This document shows positions 1 to 8,172 of a DNA stretch of 36,866 bases, in pieces. The notes below the pieces were generated by a model. That model worked only from the letters and a program-made list of their open reading frames with translations, was not told the origin of the DNA and did not search any database. Every line of letters starts with the position of its first letter. Within the stretch, counting starts at the first letter, position 1. Location: the NCBI RefSeq assembly GCF_008369065.1, contig NZ_VDFC01000043.1, positions 112,806 through 149,671 of the forward strand, in the 5' to 3' direction. The position numbers and the translations under genes were made by a program. This DNA comes from Streptomyces apricus (GTDB lineage: Bacteria; Actinomycetota; Actinomycetes; Streptomycetales; Streptomycetaceae).

Positions 1-650
1 TTGACCGCCAGGTCCAGCAGCCAGGAACGGATCACCGTGCCCTGCTGCCAGGACCGGAAGACCTCCCGCACGTCCGTGACCGAGTCCACCGCCTCCAGCA
101 GCTCCCAGCCCTCGGCATAGGCCTGCATCATCGCGTACTCGATGCCGTTGTGGACCATCTTGGAGAAGTGCCCCGCACCCACCTTGCCCGCGTGCACGAA
201 CCCCGCGTCCCCCTCCGGCTTGAGGGCGTCGAAGATCGGCTGGACCCGCCCGATGTGCTCCGCCTCGCCGCCGACCATCAGCGCGTAGCCGTTCTGCAGA
301 CCCCACACCCCGCCCGAGACCCCGGCATCGACGAAACCGATGCCCTTGGCCTTCAGCTCCTCGGCGTGCTTCTCGTCGTCCGTCCAGCGCGAATTGCCGC
401 CGTCCACGACCACGTCACCGGGCTCCAGGAGCTCGGCGAGCTCGTCGATGGTGGACTGGGTCGCGGCGCCGGCCGGCACCATCACCCACACCACCCGCGG
501 ACCTGTGAGCCCGTCCACAAGTTCCTTGAGGCTGTGGACATCGGCGAGATCCGCGTTGCGGTCGTATCCGATGACGGTGTGGCCTGCGCGGCGGATGCGC
601 TCGCGCATGTTGCCGCCCATCTTGCCGAGGCCGACGAGACCGAGCTCCAT
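1..650 (-). CDS. gnd: 6-phosphogluconate dehydrogenase, decarboxylating (partial, C-terminus outside window)
   Basis: Oxidises 6-phosphogluconate to ribulose 5-phosphate and CO2 with reduction of NAD(P)+, in the oxidative pentose phosphate pathway (cytosol). Translating the minus strand from ATG at 648-650 gives MELGLVGLGKMGGNM, the N-terminal dinucleotide-binding loop of this family. The substrate-site segments DAGVSGGVWGLQNGY and HFSKMVHNGIEYAMMQAY, with the catalytic lysine in SKMVHNG, follow in order. About 216 residues are visible; the short YqeC-type enzymes of actinobacteria have about 290-300, so the missing end is cut by the window and is not a deletion. AAGGAA lies just before the start. 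It sits 129 bp downstream of dnaN on the same strand. Two DnaA-box-like sites lie inside the gene near 511-541. Confidence 0.93.
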   Translation of the reverse strand, partial: MELGLVGLGKMGGNMRERIRRAGHTVIGYDRNADLADVHSLKELVDGLTGPRVVWVMVPAGAATQSTIDELAELLEPGDVVVDGGNSRWTDDEKHAEELKAKGIGFVDAGVSGGVWGLQNGYALMVGGEAEHIGRVQPIFDALKPEGDAGFVHAGKVGAGHFSKMVHNGIEYAMMQAYAEGWELLEAVDSVTDVREVFRSWQQGTVIRSWLLDLAV

Positions 651-779
651 CAGGTTGTTCCTTCACTAGCGATGTGGCAGGAGGGCACTTTCGTACCTGC
701 GACCGAGCCTAGACCCGGACTCTCCTGCACACCTGTGGGCACAGCCGCTCAGACGTACGCCCCCACCTGCGGCTCTTCG

Positions 780-1910
780 TCAGCCGCTGAGCCGCACCGG
801 CATGATCAGGTACTTGTAGGCCTCGTCCGCCTCGGCGTCCAGGGCCGGGCGGCCGCTGAGGAGCGCCGGCTTGGTGGACGTCGTGAAGGAGAGCTGCGCG
901 ACCGGGGAGTCGATGGCGCTCAGCCCGTCCAGCAGGAACGTCGGGTTGAAGGCGATCGAGACGTCGTCGCCCTCCAGCTGGGCGTCGACCCTCTCCACAG
1001 CCTGTGCGTCGTCGCTGGAGCCTGCCTCCAGGATCAGCACGCCCTGCTCGAAGCTCAGCCGCACCGGGGTGTTGCGCTCGGCGACCAGGGCCACGCGCTT
1101 GACCGCCTCGACGAAGGGGGCGGTCTCGATGACGGCGATCGAGTTGAACTCCGTCGGGAACAGCGAGCGGTACTTCGGGAGGTCGCCCTCCAGCAGCCGC
1201 GTCGTCGTACGCCGGCCCGCTCCCTCGAAACCGATCAGGCCCTCACCGGCTCCGGAGCCAGACAGCGCCAGGATGACGCTGTCGCCGCTCGTGAGCGCCT
1301 TGGCGGTGTCCAGGAGCGTCTTGGCGGGCACCAGGGCGACCGCGGACGCCTCGGGGTTCTCCGGCTTCCACAGGAACTCCCGGACCGCGAAGCGGTAGCG
1401 GTCGGTGGACGCCAGCGTCACCGTGTCGCCCTCGATCTCGATGCGCACACCGGTGAGGACGGGCAGCGTGTCGTCGCGCCCGGCGGCGATGGCGACCTGG
1501 GCCGCGGCGGAGGCGAAGACCTCACCGGGGACGGTGCCGGTCGCGGACGGCATCTGCGGCAGCGCCGGGTACTCCTCCACAGGCAGTGTGTGGAGGGTGA
1601 AGCGGGAGGAGCCGCAGACCACGGTCGCCCGTACACCGTCTGTGGAAATCTCCACCGGCCGGTTGGGGAGGGCGCGGCAGATGTCGGCGAGCAGGCGGCC
1701 GGAGACGAGCACCGTGCCCTCCTCGTCGATCTCGGCGTCCACCGAGACGCGCGCCGACACCTCGTAGTCGAAGCTGGAGAGGCTCAGTGCCCCCTCCTCG
1801 GCCCGCAGCAGGAGGCCGGCGAGCACAGGCGCCGGTGGACGGGCCGGGAGGCTGCGTGCCGCCCAGGCCACTGCCTCCGCGAGTACGTCGCGTTCCACCC
1901 GGATCTTCAC
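780..1910 (-). CDS. dnaN: DNA polymerase III sliding clamp (beta subunit)
   Basis: Ring-shaped processivity clamp that tethers DNA polymerase III to DNA and recruits other replication and repair factors. The protein starts MKIRVERDVLAEAV (GTG at 1908-1910) and ends IMPVRLSG, with 376 residues, the usual clamp length. Family segments include a TGVRIEI stretch, SSDDAQAVERV and the C-terminal YLIMPVRL that closes the third clamp domain. The open frame continues upstream to 2372 through oriC, but that extension is rejected: GGAGG at 1919-1923 is 8 nt before the GTG, and homology starts at MKIRVERD. It runs away from oriC toward gnd. Several DnaA-box-like sequences occur inside the gene. Confidence 0.96.
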   Translation of the reverse strand: MKIRVERDVLAEAVAWAARSLPARPPAPVLAGLLLRAEEGALSLSSFDYEVSARVSVDAEIDEEGTVLVSGRLLADICRALPNRPVEISTDGVRATVVCGSSRFTLHTLPVEEYPALPQMPSATGTVPGEVFASAAAQVAIAAGRDDTLPVLTGVRIEIEGDTVTLASTDRYRFAVREFLWKPENPEASAVALVPAKTLLDTAKALTSGDSVILALSGSGAGEGLIGFEGAGRRTTTRLLEGDLPKYRSLFPTEFNSIAVIETAPFVEAVKRVALVAERNTPVRLSFEQGVLILEAGSSDDAQAVERVDAQLEGDDVSIAFNPTFLLDGLSAIDSPVAQLSFTTSTKPALLSGRPALDAEADEAYKYLIMPVRLSG

Positions 1911-2718
1911 CGTTGCCGCCTCCGTCTGTTGCCGGCGCTCTCGCCCTGCTCGGTCTTCGTGGTCTGACGCGGTGTCGCTCAGCCCGAGGACGGGCAGGAC
2001 GCCGGGGACCAGTCTGACGCACCGCACTGACAGTCGGTGCCCCTCGGGGTCAAGTCGTGCCGAGCGGCGGTCGAGGTGCCGAGAGCGAGTTGTGCACAGC
2101 CCCGTCTTCGAAACGATTCCCAGGCTCTCTCTAGTTGTCAGTAGTAGTAGGGGCTGTGGATACCGTGGATAACCGCGTATGCACAGGTCAGCAGCGGTTT
2201 TTTGTCCACCGGCCCTGTGGGCGGAGGCAGTGGATAACCGGGCTCTTCTGTGGACGACCGAAAGTTCTGCACACCCGGTACACAGGCAGGGGGCAGTTCT
2301 CCCCAGATCCGTCCCCAGCTTTACCCGCGTTCCCCACAGGCCAACCCGGCTCCTTCGTGTGACGCCTTTCACTCTGGACGGTGAGAAGGTGCGTCACGTT
2401 GCCGAACAGTGGACGGCGGTGTGGAGAAGCTGACGATCACTGGGGACAACTGCCCCTAGCCTGTGGGTCGCCGGTGGACAACTTTCTGCACAGCCTGGGG
2501 ATCCACTCTTTGTCCACAACCTGTGGAGAACTTCTGTCCACGTATCCACAGGCGTCTGAACTGGGCCTCTGCACTTTTGGCGGCGCACCCTGTGGACACA
2601 GTCTGGACAACTTCGCGGTCCCCAGGGTGTGGACGCGAGAAAGTCCCCGAATCTGTGGAGGAAGGCCGTAACCCGGCGCGTAATCGAACAGCCGGTGGCT
2701 GTCGGGTAACGGCGGATC

Positions 2719-2880
2719 GGGTCCGGGAGCGGGCCGGAGCGCGCTGGAAGCGGGTCGGGAGGGCTCCGGAGGGGTCCTGAACGGGTCCGGGAGGAGCCGG
2801 GAGAGGTCCCGGAGGAGCCCTTTGAGGCTTCCGATCGGCCGGCGGCCGGCTTCGGGAGGGTCCCTGAAGGGGTCCGGGAG
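2719..2880. repeat. Degenerate GC-rich direct repeats (GGGTCCGGGAG) beside oriC
   Basis: The 11-mer GGGTCCGGGAG occurs exactly at 2719-2729, 2783-2793 and 2870-2880. Degenerate relatives (GGGTCGGGAGG, GGTCCCGGAGG, GGGTCCTGAAC) fill the space between. The stretch lies between the last DnaA box and the dnaA terminator and has no credible coding frame. Function unknown; it may simply be a slippage-prone spacer. Confidence 0.6.
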
Positions 2881-2892
2881 CCGGAGAACGGC

Positions 2893-2928
2893 GGAGGCGC
2901 CCTGGGGACGGGTCCCCAGGGCGCCTCC
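2893..2928 (-). terminator. Hairpin terminator downstream of dnaA
   Basis: Perfect 17-bp inverted repeat: GGAGGCGCCCTGGGGAC at 2893-2909 and its complement at 2912-2928, with a two-base GG centre. It begins 21 bp beyond the dnaA stop codon and separates dnaA transcription from oriC. There is no T-tract, which is common for strong Streptomyces terminators. Confidence 0.85.
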
Positions 2929-2949
2929 CGCGGCGTACCGCCGCGCGTG

Positions 2950-4920
2950 TCAGCCGTTCTTGATGCGGTTCGTGAGCTCGGTGACCTGGTTGTAGATCGA
3001 GCGGCGCTCGGCCATCAGCGCGCGGATCTTGCGGTCGGCGTGCATGACGGTCGTGTGGTCGCGGCCGCCGAACTGTGCGCCGATCTTCGGCAGGGAGAGG
3101 TCCGTGAGCTCGCGGCAGAGGTACATCGCGATCTGGCGGGCCGTCACCAGGACCCGGCTGCGCGAGGAGCCGCACAGGTCGTCCACCGTCAGCCCGAAGT
3201 AGTCGGCCGTCGCCGCCATGATGGCCGGCGCGGTGATCTCCGGGGACGAGTCCTCACCGCCCGGGATCAGGTCCTTGAGGACGATCTCCGTCAGACCGAG
3301 GTCCACCGGCTGCCGGTTGAGCGACGCGAACGCCGTCACCCGGATCAGCGCGCCCTCCAGCTCGCGGATGTTGCGCGAGATACGGGACGCGATGAATTCC
3401 AGCACCTCCGGCGGGGCGTTGAGCTGCTCCTGCACCGCCTTCTTGCGGAGGATGGCGATCCGGGTCTCCAGCTCGGGCGGCTGGACGTCCGTGGTCAGAC
3501 CCCACTCGAACCGGTTGCGCAGCCGGTCCTCCAGCGTGACCAGCTGCCGGGGCGGCCGGTCGGAGGAGAGCACGATCTGCTTGTTCGCGTTGTGGAGCGT
3601 GTTGAAGGTGTGGAAGAACTCCTCCTGCGTCGACTCCTTGTCCGCCAGGAACTGGATGTCGTCGACGAGCAGGATGTCCATCTCGCGGTACCGCTTGCGG
3701 AAGCTGTCGCCCTTGCCGTCGCGGATGGAGTTGATGAACTCGTTGGTGAACTCCTCGGAGCTCACGTACCGCACCCGGGTGCCGGGGTAGAGGCTGCGCG
3801 CGTAGTGCCCGATCGCGTGCAGCAGGTGCGTCTTGCCGAGGCCGGACTCCCCGTAGATGAAGAGGGGGTTGTACGCCTTCGCCGGCGCCTCGGCGACGGC
3901 GACCGCGGCGGCGTGCGCGAAACGGTTCGAGGCACCGATGACGAAGGTGTCGAAGAGGTACTTCGGGTTCAGGCGCGCGGTGGGCTCGCCGGGGCCGGTC
4001 GCGGGCGCGGGCTGCGCGGCCAGCGGGCCGGGCGCGCCGCTGGACACGGGCATCGACGACCCGACGGGACCGCCGCGGTGGACGTGGCCCATGGCGGAGG
4101 GCGACGGCGGCTCGGGCCGCTCCCGCCGGTCCGGGCGCTGGTCGTAGTCCGGACGCTGCTGGTCGTAGTCGGGCCGCTGCTGCTCGTAGTCGGAGCGCTG
4201 CTCGTACGGCGAGCGGCCCGGCTGCTGCCGGTAGTCCCGCGGCGGGGAGGCGTAGGGGTCGCGCTCCGGGAAGCCGAGCCGCTGCTGCTGCCACCCGTAG
4301 TCCTCCTGCGAGGACCGCGGCCAGGCGCCGGGCTCGGGGCGCTGGTAGTCGGGGTACGCGGGACGGGCCGTCGGCAGCTGGTCCTCGTGGGAGGACTGCT
4401 GCTGGTCCTGGCGGCCCTGGGGGTGGTCGTCCATACGATCACCCAGGCGGTCGTCCCTGCGGTCGTCCATATGGTCGACGAGACGGTCGTCCCTGCGATC
4501 GTCCCTGCGGTCGTCGGCGCGGTGGCGGCCGTATCCCCGGTAGCCGTCGCGGCCCTGCGCGGACGGGAGCTCCGGCTCCTCGTACCGCGACGGGGACGGC
4601 TGCTGCTGCTGCACGGGCGGCGCCGATGGCGCGGGGACTTCCCCCATGGAGTCGTCGACGGTGATCGCGATCCGGATCGGACGGCCGCACTCCCGGCTCA
4701 GCGTGTCGCTGACGACCGGCGCCAGACGCCCCTCCAGCACGCTCTTGGCGAACTCGTTCGGGACGGCGAGCAGTGCGGTGTCCGCCACCAGCGCCAGCGG
4801 CTGACAGCGCTTGATCCAGCGCTCGTCCTTCGTCTCCACACCCTGCCCGCGGTCGTCCCCGAGGAGTTGCTCCACCACACGTGGCCACACTGCGGCAAGA
4901 TCGGCAGGTACGTCAGCCAC
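2950..4920 (-). CDS. dnaA: Chromosomal replication initiator DnaA
   Basis: AAA+ ATPase that binds DnaA boxes in oriC, unwinds the origin and loads the helicase; also a transcription regulator. 656 residues, much longer than the E. coli protein (467). Domain I is about residues 1-90. Domain II (about 95-315) is a very long low-complexity linker with repeats: a DDRRDDR-type block at 136-165 and DYDQQRP copies at 239-264. Domain III starts at [13 protein letters not shown], with Walker A GESGLGKT at 357-364 and Walker B DILLVDD at 415-421. Domain IV carries the DNA-binding signature around 595-628, including [11 protein letters not shown]. Start ATG at 4918-4920 ([12 protein letters not shown]). 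It is likely autoregulated through the box pair at 5101-5121. Confidence 0.98.
   Translation of the reverse strand: MADVPADLAAVWPRVVEQLLGDDRGQGVETKDERWIKRCQPLALVADTALLAVPNEFAKSVLEGRLAPVVSDTLSRECGRPIRIAITVDDSMGEVPAPSAPPVQQQQPSPSRYEEPELPSAQGRDGYRGYGRHRADDRRDDRRDDRLVDHMDDRRDDRLGDRMDDHPQGRQDQQQSSHEDQLPTARPAYPDYQRPEPGAWPRSSQEDYGWQQQRLGFPERDPYASPPRDYRQQPGRSPYEQRSDYEQQRPDYDQQRPDYDQRPDRRERPEPPSPSAMGHVHRGGPVGSSMPVSSGAPGPLAAQPAPATGPGEPTARLNPKYLFDTFVIGASNRFAHAAAVAVAEAPAKAYNPLFIYGESGLGKTHLLHAIGHYARSLYPGTRVRYVSSEEFTNEFINSIRDGKGDSFRKRYREMDILLVDDIQFLADKESTQEEFFHTFNTLHNANKQIVLSSDRPPRQLVTLEDRLRNRFEWGLTTDVQPPELETRIAILRKKAVQEQLNAPPEVLEFIASRISRNIRELEGALIRVTAFASLNRQPVDLGLTEIVLKDLIPGGEDSSPEITAPAIMAATADYFGLTVDDLCGSSRSRVLVTARQIAMYLCRELTDLSLPKIGAQFGGRDHTTVMHADRKIRALMAERRSIYNQVTELTNRIKNG
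4129..4515 (-). repeat. Repeats in DnaA domain II coding sequence
   Basis: Two internal repeat blocks encode the DnaA linker. 4426-4515 encodes residues 136-165 with repeated DDR(R/L)DD units. 4129-4206 encodes residues 239-264 with repeated DY(E/D)QQRP units. They explain part of the extra length of this DnaA and are likely variable in copy number between related strains. Confidence 0.75.
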
Positions 4921-5066
4921 AGGGCACGCTCTCTCACGTGTCCCACGAACGTGTGATTCCTGGGACGGATCGGGTTGGAACTCGGTCAGCGGGGTGGACG
5001 AAGAAGCTGCAGCGGCCGGAACGAATGAGATGGAGCGGTGAGAAGGGAACGAACCGGAGTCCGGCC

Positions 5067-5096
5067 ACGGTAGTCAGGGCGACCCATGCGGTTCAA
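5067..5096 (-). promoter_or_regulatory. Candidate dnaA promoter
   Basis: On the minus strand: -35 TTGAAC (5091-5096), 18-bp spacer, -10 TACCGT (5067-5072). The DnaA-box pair begins only 4 bp upstream of the -35, which fits autoregulation by DnaA. The hexamers are seen directly; activity is inferred. Confidence 0.65.
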
Positions 5097-5100
5097 GTTG

Positions 5101-5121
5101 TTGTCCCCAGCCTGTGGACAG
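5101..5121. promoter_or_regulatory. DnaA-box pair in the dnaA promoter region
   Basis: TTGTCCCCA at 5101-5109 (plus) and CTGTCCACA on the minus strand at 5113-5121, in opposite orientation and 3 bp apart. Streptomyces dnaA is known to be autoregulated through two closely spaced boxes in its promoter, and this arrangement matches that description. Confidence 0.8.
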
Positions 5122-5142
5122 TGTCTCTCGAGCAGCACTGGT

Positions 5143-5172
5143 TTGACCGGATGGCGGAGCCGCGCGTACCGT
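5143..5172 (+). promoter_or_regulatory. Candidate rpmH promoter
   Basis: TTGACC at 5143-5148, 18-bp spacer, TACCGT at 5167-5172, on the plus strand. It has the same -10 hexamer and spacer as the candidate dnaA promoter facing the other way. It would drive rpmH-rnpA-yidD-yidC-jag. Confidence 0.5.
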
Positions 5173-5337
5173 AACCAGGTCGAGTTGTCGATGGCTGCTG
5201 CCGCCTGCCTCCGATGGGCACAGATCGCGAACAGTGATCGGGAAGCGGTGCACTCGGGCGTAAGCGAGCTACTCGTGGGCGCACGGTGACAGCCAAGACG
5301 GCACCCCGCAACTACCGAATCTTTCTGGAGCCCCCGA

Positions 5338-5475
5338 GTGAGCAAGCGCACCTTCCAGCCGAACAACCGTCGTCGCGCCAAGACCCACGGCTTCCGCCTG
5401 CGGATGCGTACCCGTGCCGGCCGCGCGATTCTCGCGAACCGTCGTGGCAAGGGTCGCGCCAGCCTGTCCGCCTGA
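5338..5475 (+). CDS. rpmH: 50S ribosomal protein L34
   Basis: Small, very basic component of the large ribosomal subunit. The 45-residue product starts [19 protein letters not shown] and ends [12 protein letters not shown], the canonical L34 sequence, with GTG start at 5338-5340. GGAG at 5327-5330 is a well-placed ribosome binding site. The stop is 20 bp before rnpA, so the two are cotranscribed as in most bacteria. It is too short for common ORF length cut-offs. Confidence 0.97.
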   Translation: MSKRTFQPNNRRRAKTHGFRLRMRTRAGRAILANRRGKGRASLSA

Positions 5476-5495
5476 TCACTTAAACAGGTCATGAC

Positions 5496-5867
5496 GTGCT
5501 GCCTACCGAGCATCGGCTGAGGCGGCGCGAGGACTTCGCGACCGCGGTACGCCGAGGACGCCGGGCCGGCCGCCCGCTTCTCGTCGTCCATCTGCGCAGC
5601 GGTGCAACGGACCCGCACGCGCCTGGGGAGAACGCTCCCCCGGCACGTGCGGGTTTCGTCGTCAGCAAAGCCGTGGGCGGCTCCGTCGTACGCAACAAGG
5701 TGAAGCGCCGGCTTCGCCATCTGATGCGCGAACGAGTGGCGCTGCTGAGCCCCGGTAGCCTGGTAGTAGTACGAGCGCTGCCCGGTGCGGGTGACGCCGA
5801 CCATGCCCAGCTGGCCCGAGACCTGGATGCCGCCCTGGAGCGGCTACTGGGAGGGGGCGCGCGATGA
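5496..5867 (+). CDS. rnpA: Ribonuclease P protein component
   Basis: Protein cofactor of RNase P; helps the catalytic RNA bind pre-tRNA and remove its 5' leader. 123 residues. The RNR signature is present (R66-N67-K-V-K70-R71-R72 followed by LRHLMRE), as are the N-terminal [13 protein letters not shown] and [15 protein letters not shown] segments. GTG start at 5496-5498; the upstream Shine-Dalgarno is weak. The 3' end overlaps the yidD start by 4 bp, implying translational coupling. Confidence 0.96.
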   Translation: MLPTEHRLRRREDFATAVRRGRRAGRPLLVVHLRSGATDPHAPGENAPPARAGFVVSKAVGGSVVRNKVKRRLRHLMRERVALLSPGSLVVVRALPGAGDADHAQLARDLDAALERLLGGGAR

Positions 5868-6229
5868 AGTACCCGCTGCTGGCTCTCATCAAGCTGTACC
5901 AGTGGACCATCAGCCCGTTGCTCGGGCCGGTGTGCAAGTACTACCCGTCGTGCTCCCACTACGGGTACCAGGCCATCGACCGGCACGGCGCGATCAAGGG
6001 AACGGCACTCACCGCCTGGCGCATCCTGCGGTGCAATCCGTGGTCACTGGGCGGCGTGGACCATGTTCCGCCGCGCAAGCGTCCGCGGTGGCACGAGATG
6101 CTGCGCAACACCTGGCGCGCACGCAAGGGCGGGACCTCCGCCGCCGAACCGGCCACCGAGGGGCACGGTATGTCCAACCGTCCCTCAAGCCCGGCCGCCG
6201 AGACCCCGTCCCATGCTCAAGGAGCCTGA
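5864..6229 (+). CDS. yidD: Membrane protein insertion efficiency factor YidD
   Basis: Small membrane-associated protein that helps YidC insert proteins into the membrane. 121 residues starting [21 protein letters not shown]. It has the family core [17 protein letters not shown] and [16 protein letters not shown]. The C-terminal 40 residues are a low-complexity tail beyond the conserved domain. The start overlaps rnpA by 4 bp and the stop is 3 bp before yidC, so it is translated as part of a tight operon. Confidence 0.94.
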   Translation: MKYPLLALIKLYQWTISPLLGPVCKYYPSCSHYGYQAIDRHGAIKGTALTAWRILRCNPWSLGGVDHVPPRKRPRWHEMLRNTWRARKGGTSAAEPATEGHGMSNRPSSPAAETPSHAQGA

Positions 6230-6232
6230 TTA

Positions 6233-7516
6233 GTGGACACGATTGCCAGTATTTTCAGCTTCATCACGACACCCGTTTCCTGGGTCATCGTCCAGTTCCA
6301 TTCGGTGTACGGCGCCATCTTCGGCCCGGACACGGGCTGGGCCTGGGGCTTGTCCATCGTGTCCCTGGTGATCCTGATCCGTATCTGCCTGATCCCGCTC
6401 TTCGTGAAGCAGATCAAGGCCACGCGGGCGATGCAGACGCTGCAGCCCGAGATGAAGAAGATCCAGGAGCGCTACAAGAACGACAAGCAGCGCCAGTCCG
6501 AAGAGATGATGAAGCTGTACAAGGAGACGGGTACCAACCCGCTCTCCTCGTGCCTTCCCATCCTGGCGCAGTCCCCGTTCTTCTTCGCGCTGTACCACGT
6601 GCTCAACAGCATCGCGTCGAACGACACCATCGGCGTGATCAACAACCGGCTGCTGGAGAGCGCGCAGAAGGCGCACATCTTCGGTGCTCCGCTGGCCGCG
6701 AAGTTCACCGACAGTGAGTCCAAGGTCCAGGCGCTGGGCTCCTCGATCACCGACGTGCGCGTCGTCACGGCGATCATGATCGTCCTGATGTCGTTCTCGC
6801 AGTTCTACACCCAGCGTCAGCTGATGACGAAGAACGTCGACACCACGGTGAAGACGCCCTTCATGCAGCAGCAGAAGATGCTGATGTACGTCTTCCCGGT
6901 CATGTTCGCCGTCTTCGGCATCAACTTCCCCGTCGGTGTCCTCGTCTACTGGCTGACCACCAACGTGTGGACCATGGGCCAGCAGATGTACGTGATCCGC
7001 AACAACCCGACTCCCGGTTCCAAGGCCCAGGCCTCGTACCTGGAGCGGCTGCACAAGCGGGTCACCCAGCACGGCCGGACGCGCGGCCGTGGGGAGAAGG
7101 CCATCGTCAAGGCCATCGTCGCCAAGGGCCGTGACCGCAACGAGTACGAGCGCAAGTTCATCAACGGTCTGACCAAGGCGGGTCTGGCGGCCCAGGCCGA
7201 CGGCAACGTGGTCAAGAGCGAGGCCTCGACCCTGGTCGAGACCGAGGACGGCACCCCGGTGACCGCCGCTCCCAAGCGGCAGCAGCCCAAGCGGCAGAGC
7301 AAGTCCCAGCGCCAGTCGGGACCGGCCCAGGCCGGTGCCAAGGCGGCCGGCGAGACCGCGGCCAAGACCTCCCTCAGCAAGTCCGACGGACCGCAGGACG
7401 CCAAGCCCGCTCCCAAGCCGGCCGCTGGCAAGCCCGCGTCCGGTGGTACCCGCAGCAAGGCCCAGTCCGGACAGCGCAAGGGTCCGCAGCGGCCCAAGTC
7501 CCCGTCCAAGAAGTAA
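6233..7516 (+). CDS. yidC: Membrane protein insertase YidC
   Basis: Inserts and folds inner-membrane proteins, alone or with SecYEG. 427 residues of the short Gram-positive YidC/Oxa1 type, without the large periplasmic domain of E. coli. The first hydrophobic block carries the conserved arginine (R50 in [14 protein letters not shown]). It is followed by a charged cytoplasmic hairpin ([14 protein letters not shown]) and the [12 protein letters not shown] segment. After about residue 270 comes a long basic Q/K/A/P-rich tail that probably contacts ribosomes. GTG start at 6233-6235 with AAGGAG at 6219-6224. Confidence 0.96.
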   Translation: MDTIASIFSFITTPVSWVIVQFHSVYGAIFGPDTGWAWGLSIVSLVILIRICLIPLFVKQIKATRAMQTLQPEMKKIQERYKNDKQRQSEEMMKLYKETGTNPLSSCLPILAQSPFFFALYHVLNSIASNDTIGVINNRLLESAQKAHIFGAPLAAKFTDSESKVQALGSSITDVRVVTAIMIVLMSFSQFYTQRQLMTKNVDTTVKTPFMQQQKMLMYVFPVMFAVFGINFPVGVLVYWLTTNVWTMGQQMYVIRNNPTPGSKAQASYLERLHKRVTQHGRTRGRGEKAIVKAIVAKGRDRNEYERKFINGLTKAGLAAQADGNVVKSEASTLVETEDGTPVTAAPKRQQPKRQSKSQRQSGPAQAGAKAAGETAAKTSLSKSDGPQDAKPAPKPAAGKPASGGTRSKAQSGQRKGPQRPKSPSKK

Positions 7517-7531
7517 GAAGGAGTCCATCCC

Positions 7532-8044
7532 GTGACGGAAGGCACCACCTCCGCTGCCCCTGAGGGTGGCGACACCCTGACCCGCCTGGAGCAGGAGGGC
7601 GAGATCGCGGCCGACTACCTTGAGGGTCTGCTGGACATCGCCGACCTCGACGGCGACATCGACATGGATGTCGAGGCCGACCGCGCGGCTGTCTCGATCA
7701 TCAGTGACTCCAACAGCCGCGACCTGCAGAAGCTGGTCGGCCGCGACGGCGAGGTGCTGGAAGCCCTCCAGGAACTCACCCGCCTGGCCGTGCACCGGGA
7801 GACCGGCGACCGCAGCCGGCTGATGCTGGACATCGCCGGCTACCGCGCCAAGAAGCGTGAGGAGCTCTCGGAGCTGGGCGCGAAGGTGGCGGCTGAGGTG
7901 AAGAGCTCCGGCGAGCCGGTGAAGATGAAGGCGATGACCCCCTTCGAGCGCAAGGTGGTGCACGACGCCGTCAAGGCCGCCGGTCTGCGCAGCGAGTCCG
8001 AGGGCGAGGAGCCGCAGCGCTTCGTCGTCGTACTCCCCGCCTGA
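7532..8044 (+). CDS. jag: Jag/KhpB family RNA-binding protein (KH-R3H)
   Basis: Predicted single-stranded RNA-binding protein, consistently placed downstream of yidC. 170 residues. An acidic N-terminus is followed by a KH-like domain (about 30-100) with LVGRDGEVLEALQ in the GxxG position. The C-terminal R3H domain (about 100-170) is recognisable from the ERKVVHDAV segment and the preceding region. GTG start at 7532-7534 with GAAGGAG 8 nt upstream, 15 bp after the yidC stop. A strong terminator follows, so this is the last gene of the rpmH operon. Confidence 0.9.
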   Translation: MTEGTTSAAPEGGDTLTRLEQEGEIAADYLEGLLDIADLDGDIDMDVEADRAAVSIISDSNSRDLQKLVGRDGEVLEALQELTRLAVHRETGDRSRLMLDIAGYRAKKREELSELGAKVAAEVKSSGEPVKMKAMTPFERKVVHDAVKAAGLRSESEGEEPQRFVVVLPA

Positions 8045-8062
8045 TCAAGCACGTCGTACCCC

Positions 8063-8097
8063 GGCCCCGTCTGTGTCCGCAGGCGGGGCCTCGTTTT
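8063..8097 (+). terminator. Rho-independent terminator after jag
   Basis: Stem GGCCCCGTCTG (8063-8073) pairs with CAGGCGGGGCC (8080-8090) over 11 bp with one G-U pair, six-base loop, followed by TCGTTTT. It ends the rpmH-jag operon 18 bp past the stop. Confidence 0.85.
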
Positions 8098-8172
8098 GTC
8101 AGCCTGATGGTTCCTGCTAGTTCCTGTAGTCAGCGCGCAGTGCGCTCAAGCGGTACGGAAGGACGGTTCCCC

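Larger units (their letters stand above)
1911..2949. other. oriC: oriC, chromosomal replication origin (dnaN-dnaA intergenic region)
   Basis: A 1.04-kb non-coding stretch between dnaN and dnaA with a dense array of DnaA boxes (Streptomyces consensus YYVTCCACA, where V is A, C or G). Best matches on the plus strand: 2510-2518 TTGTCCACA (perfect), 2202-2210, 2542-2550, 2534-2542, 2330-2338. On the minus strand: 2420-2428 and 2522-2530 TTCTCCACA, 2249-2257 TCGTCCACA, 2591-2599, 2628-2636, 2654-2662, 2473-2481, 2602-2610, 2441-2449, 2408-2416, 2229-2237, 2164-2172, 2155-2163. Weaker TTGTGCACA/TTCTGCACA sites lie at 2090, 2265 and 2484. The total is about 20, close to the 19 known for S. coelicolor/S. 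lividans oriC. They fall in a left group (2090-2338) and a right group (2408-2662). No E. coli-style AT-rich 13-mers are evident. Nearer dnaA the region holds GC-rich repeats and the dnaA terminator. Confidence 0.95.
4921..5337. other. dnaA-rpmH divergent intergenic region (417 bp)
   Basis: Separates dnaA (minus) from rpmH (plus). It contains a DnaA-box pair (5101-5121) flanked by two promoter-like elements pointing outward, annotated separately. No credible gene was seen in it. The implied dnaA leader is about 140 nt and the rpmH leader about 160 nt. Confidence 0.8.

Noticed and set aside
1-650. gnd as a truncated pseudogene
   Set aside because: The frame is intact up to the window edge; it is cut by the window, not by mutation.
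1911-2372. N-terminal extension of dnaN into oriC
   Set aside because: Non-conserved, runs through DnaA boxes, and a good ribosome site precedes the internal GTG.
2947-4956. 669-codon plus-strand frame opposite dnaA
   Set aside because: Antisense shadow of dnaA caused by high GC; it has no domain and its composition mirrors the real gene.
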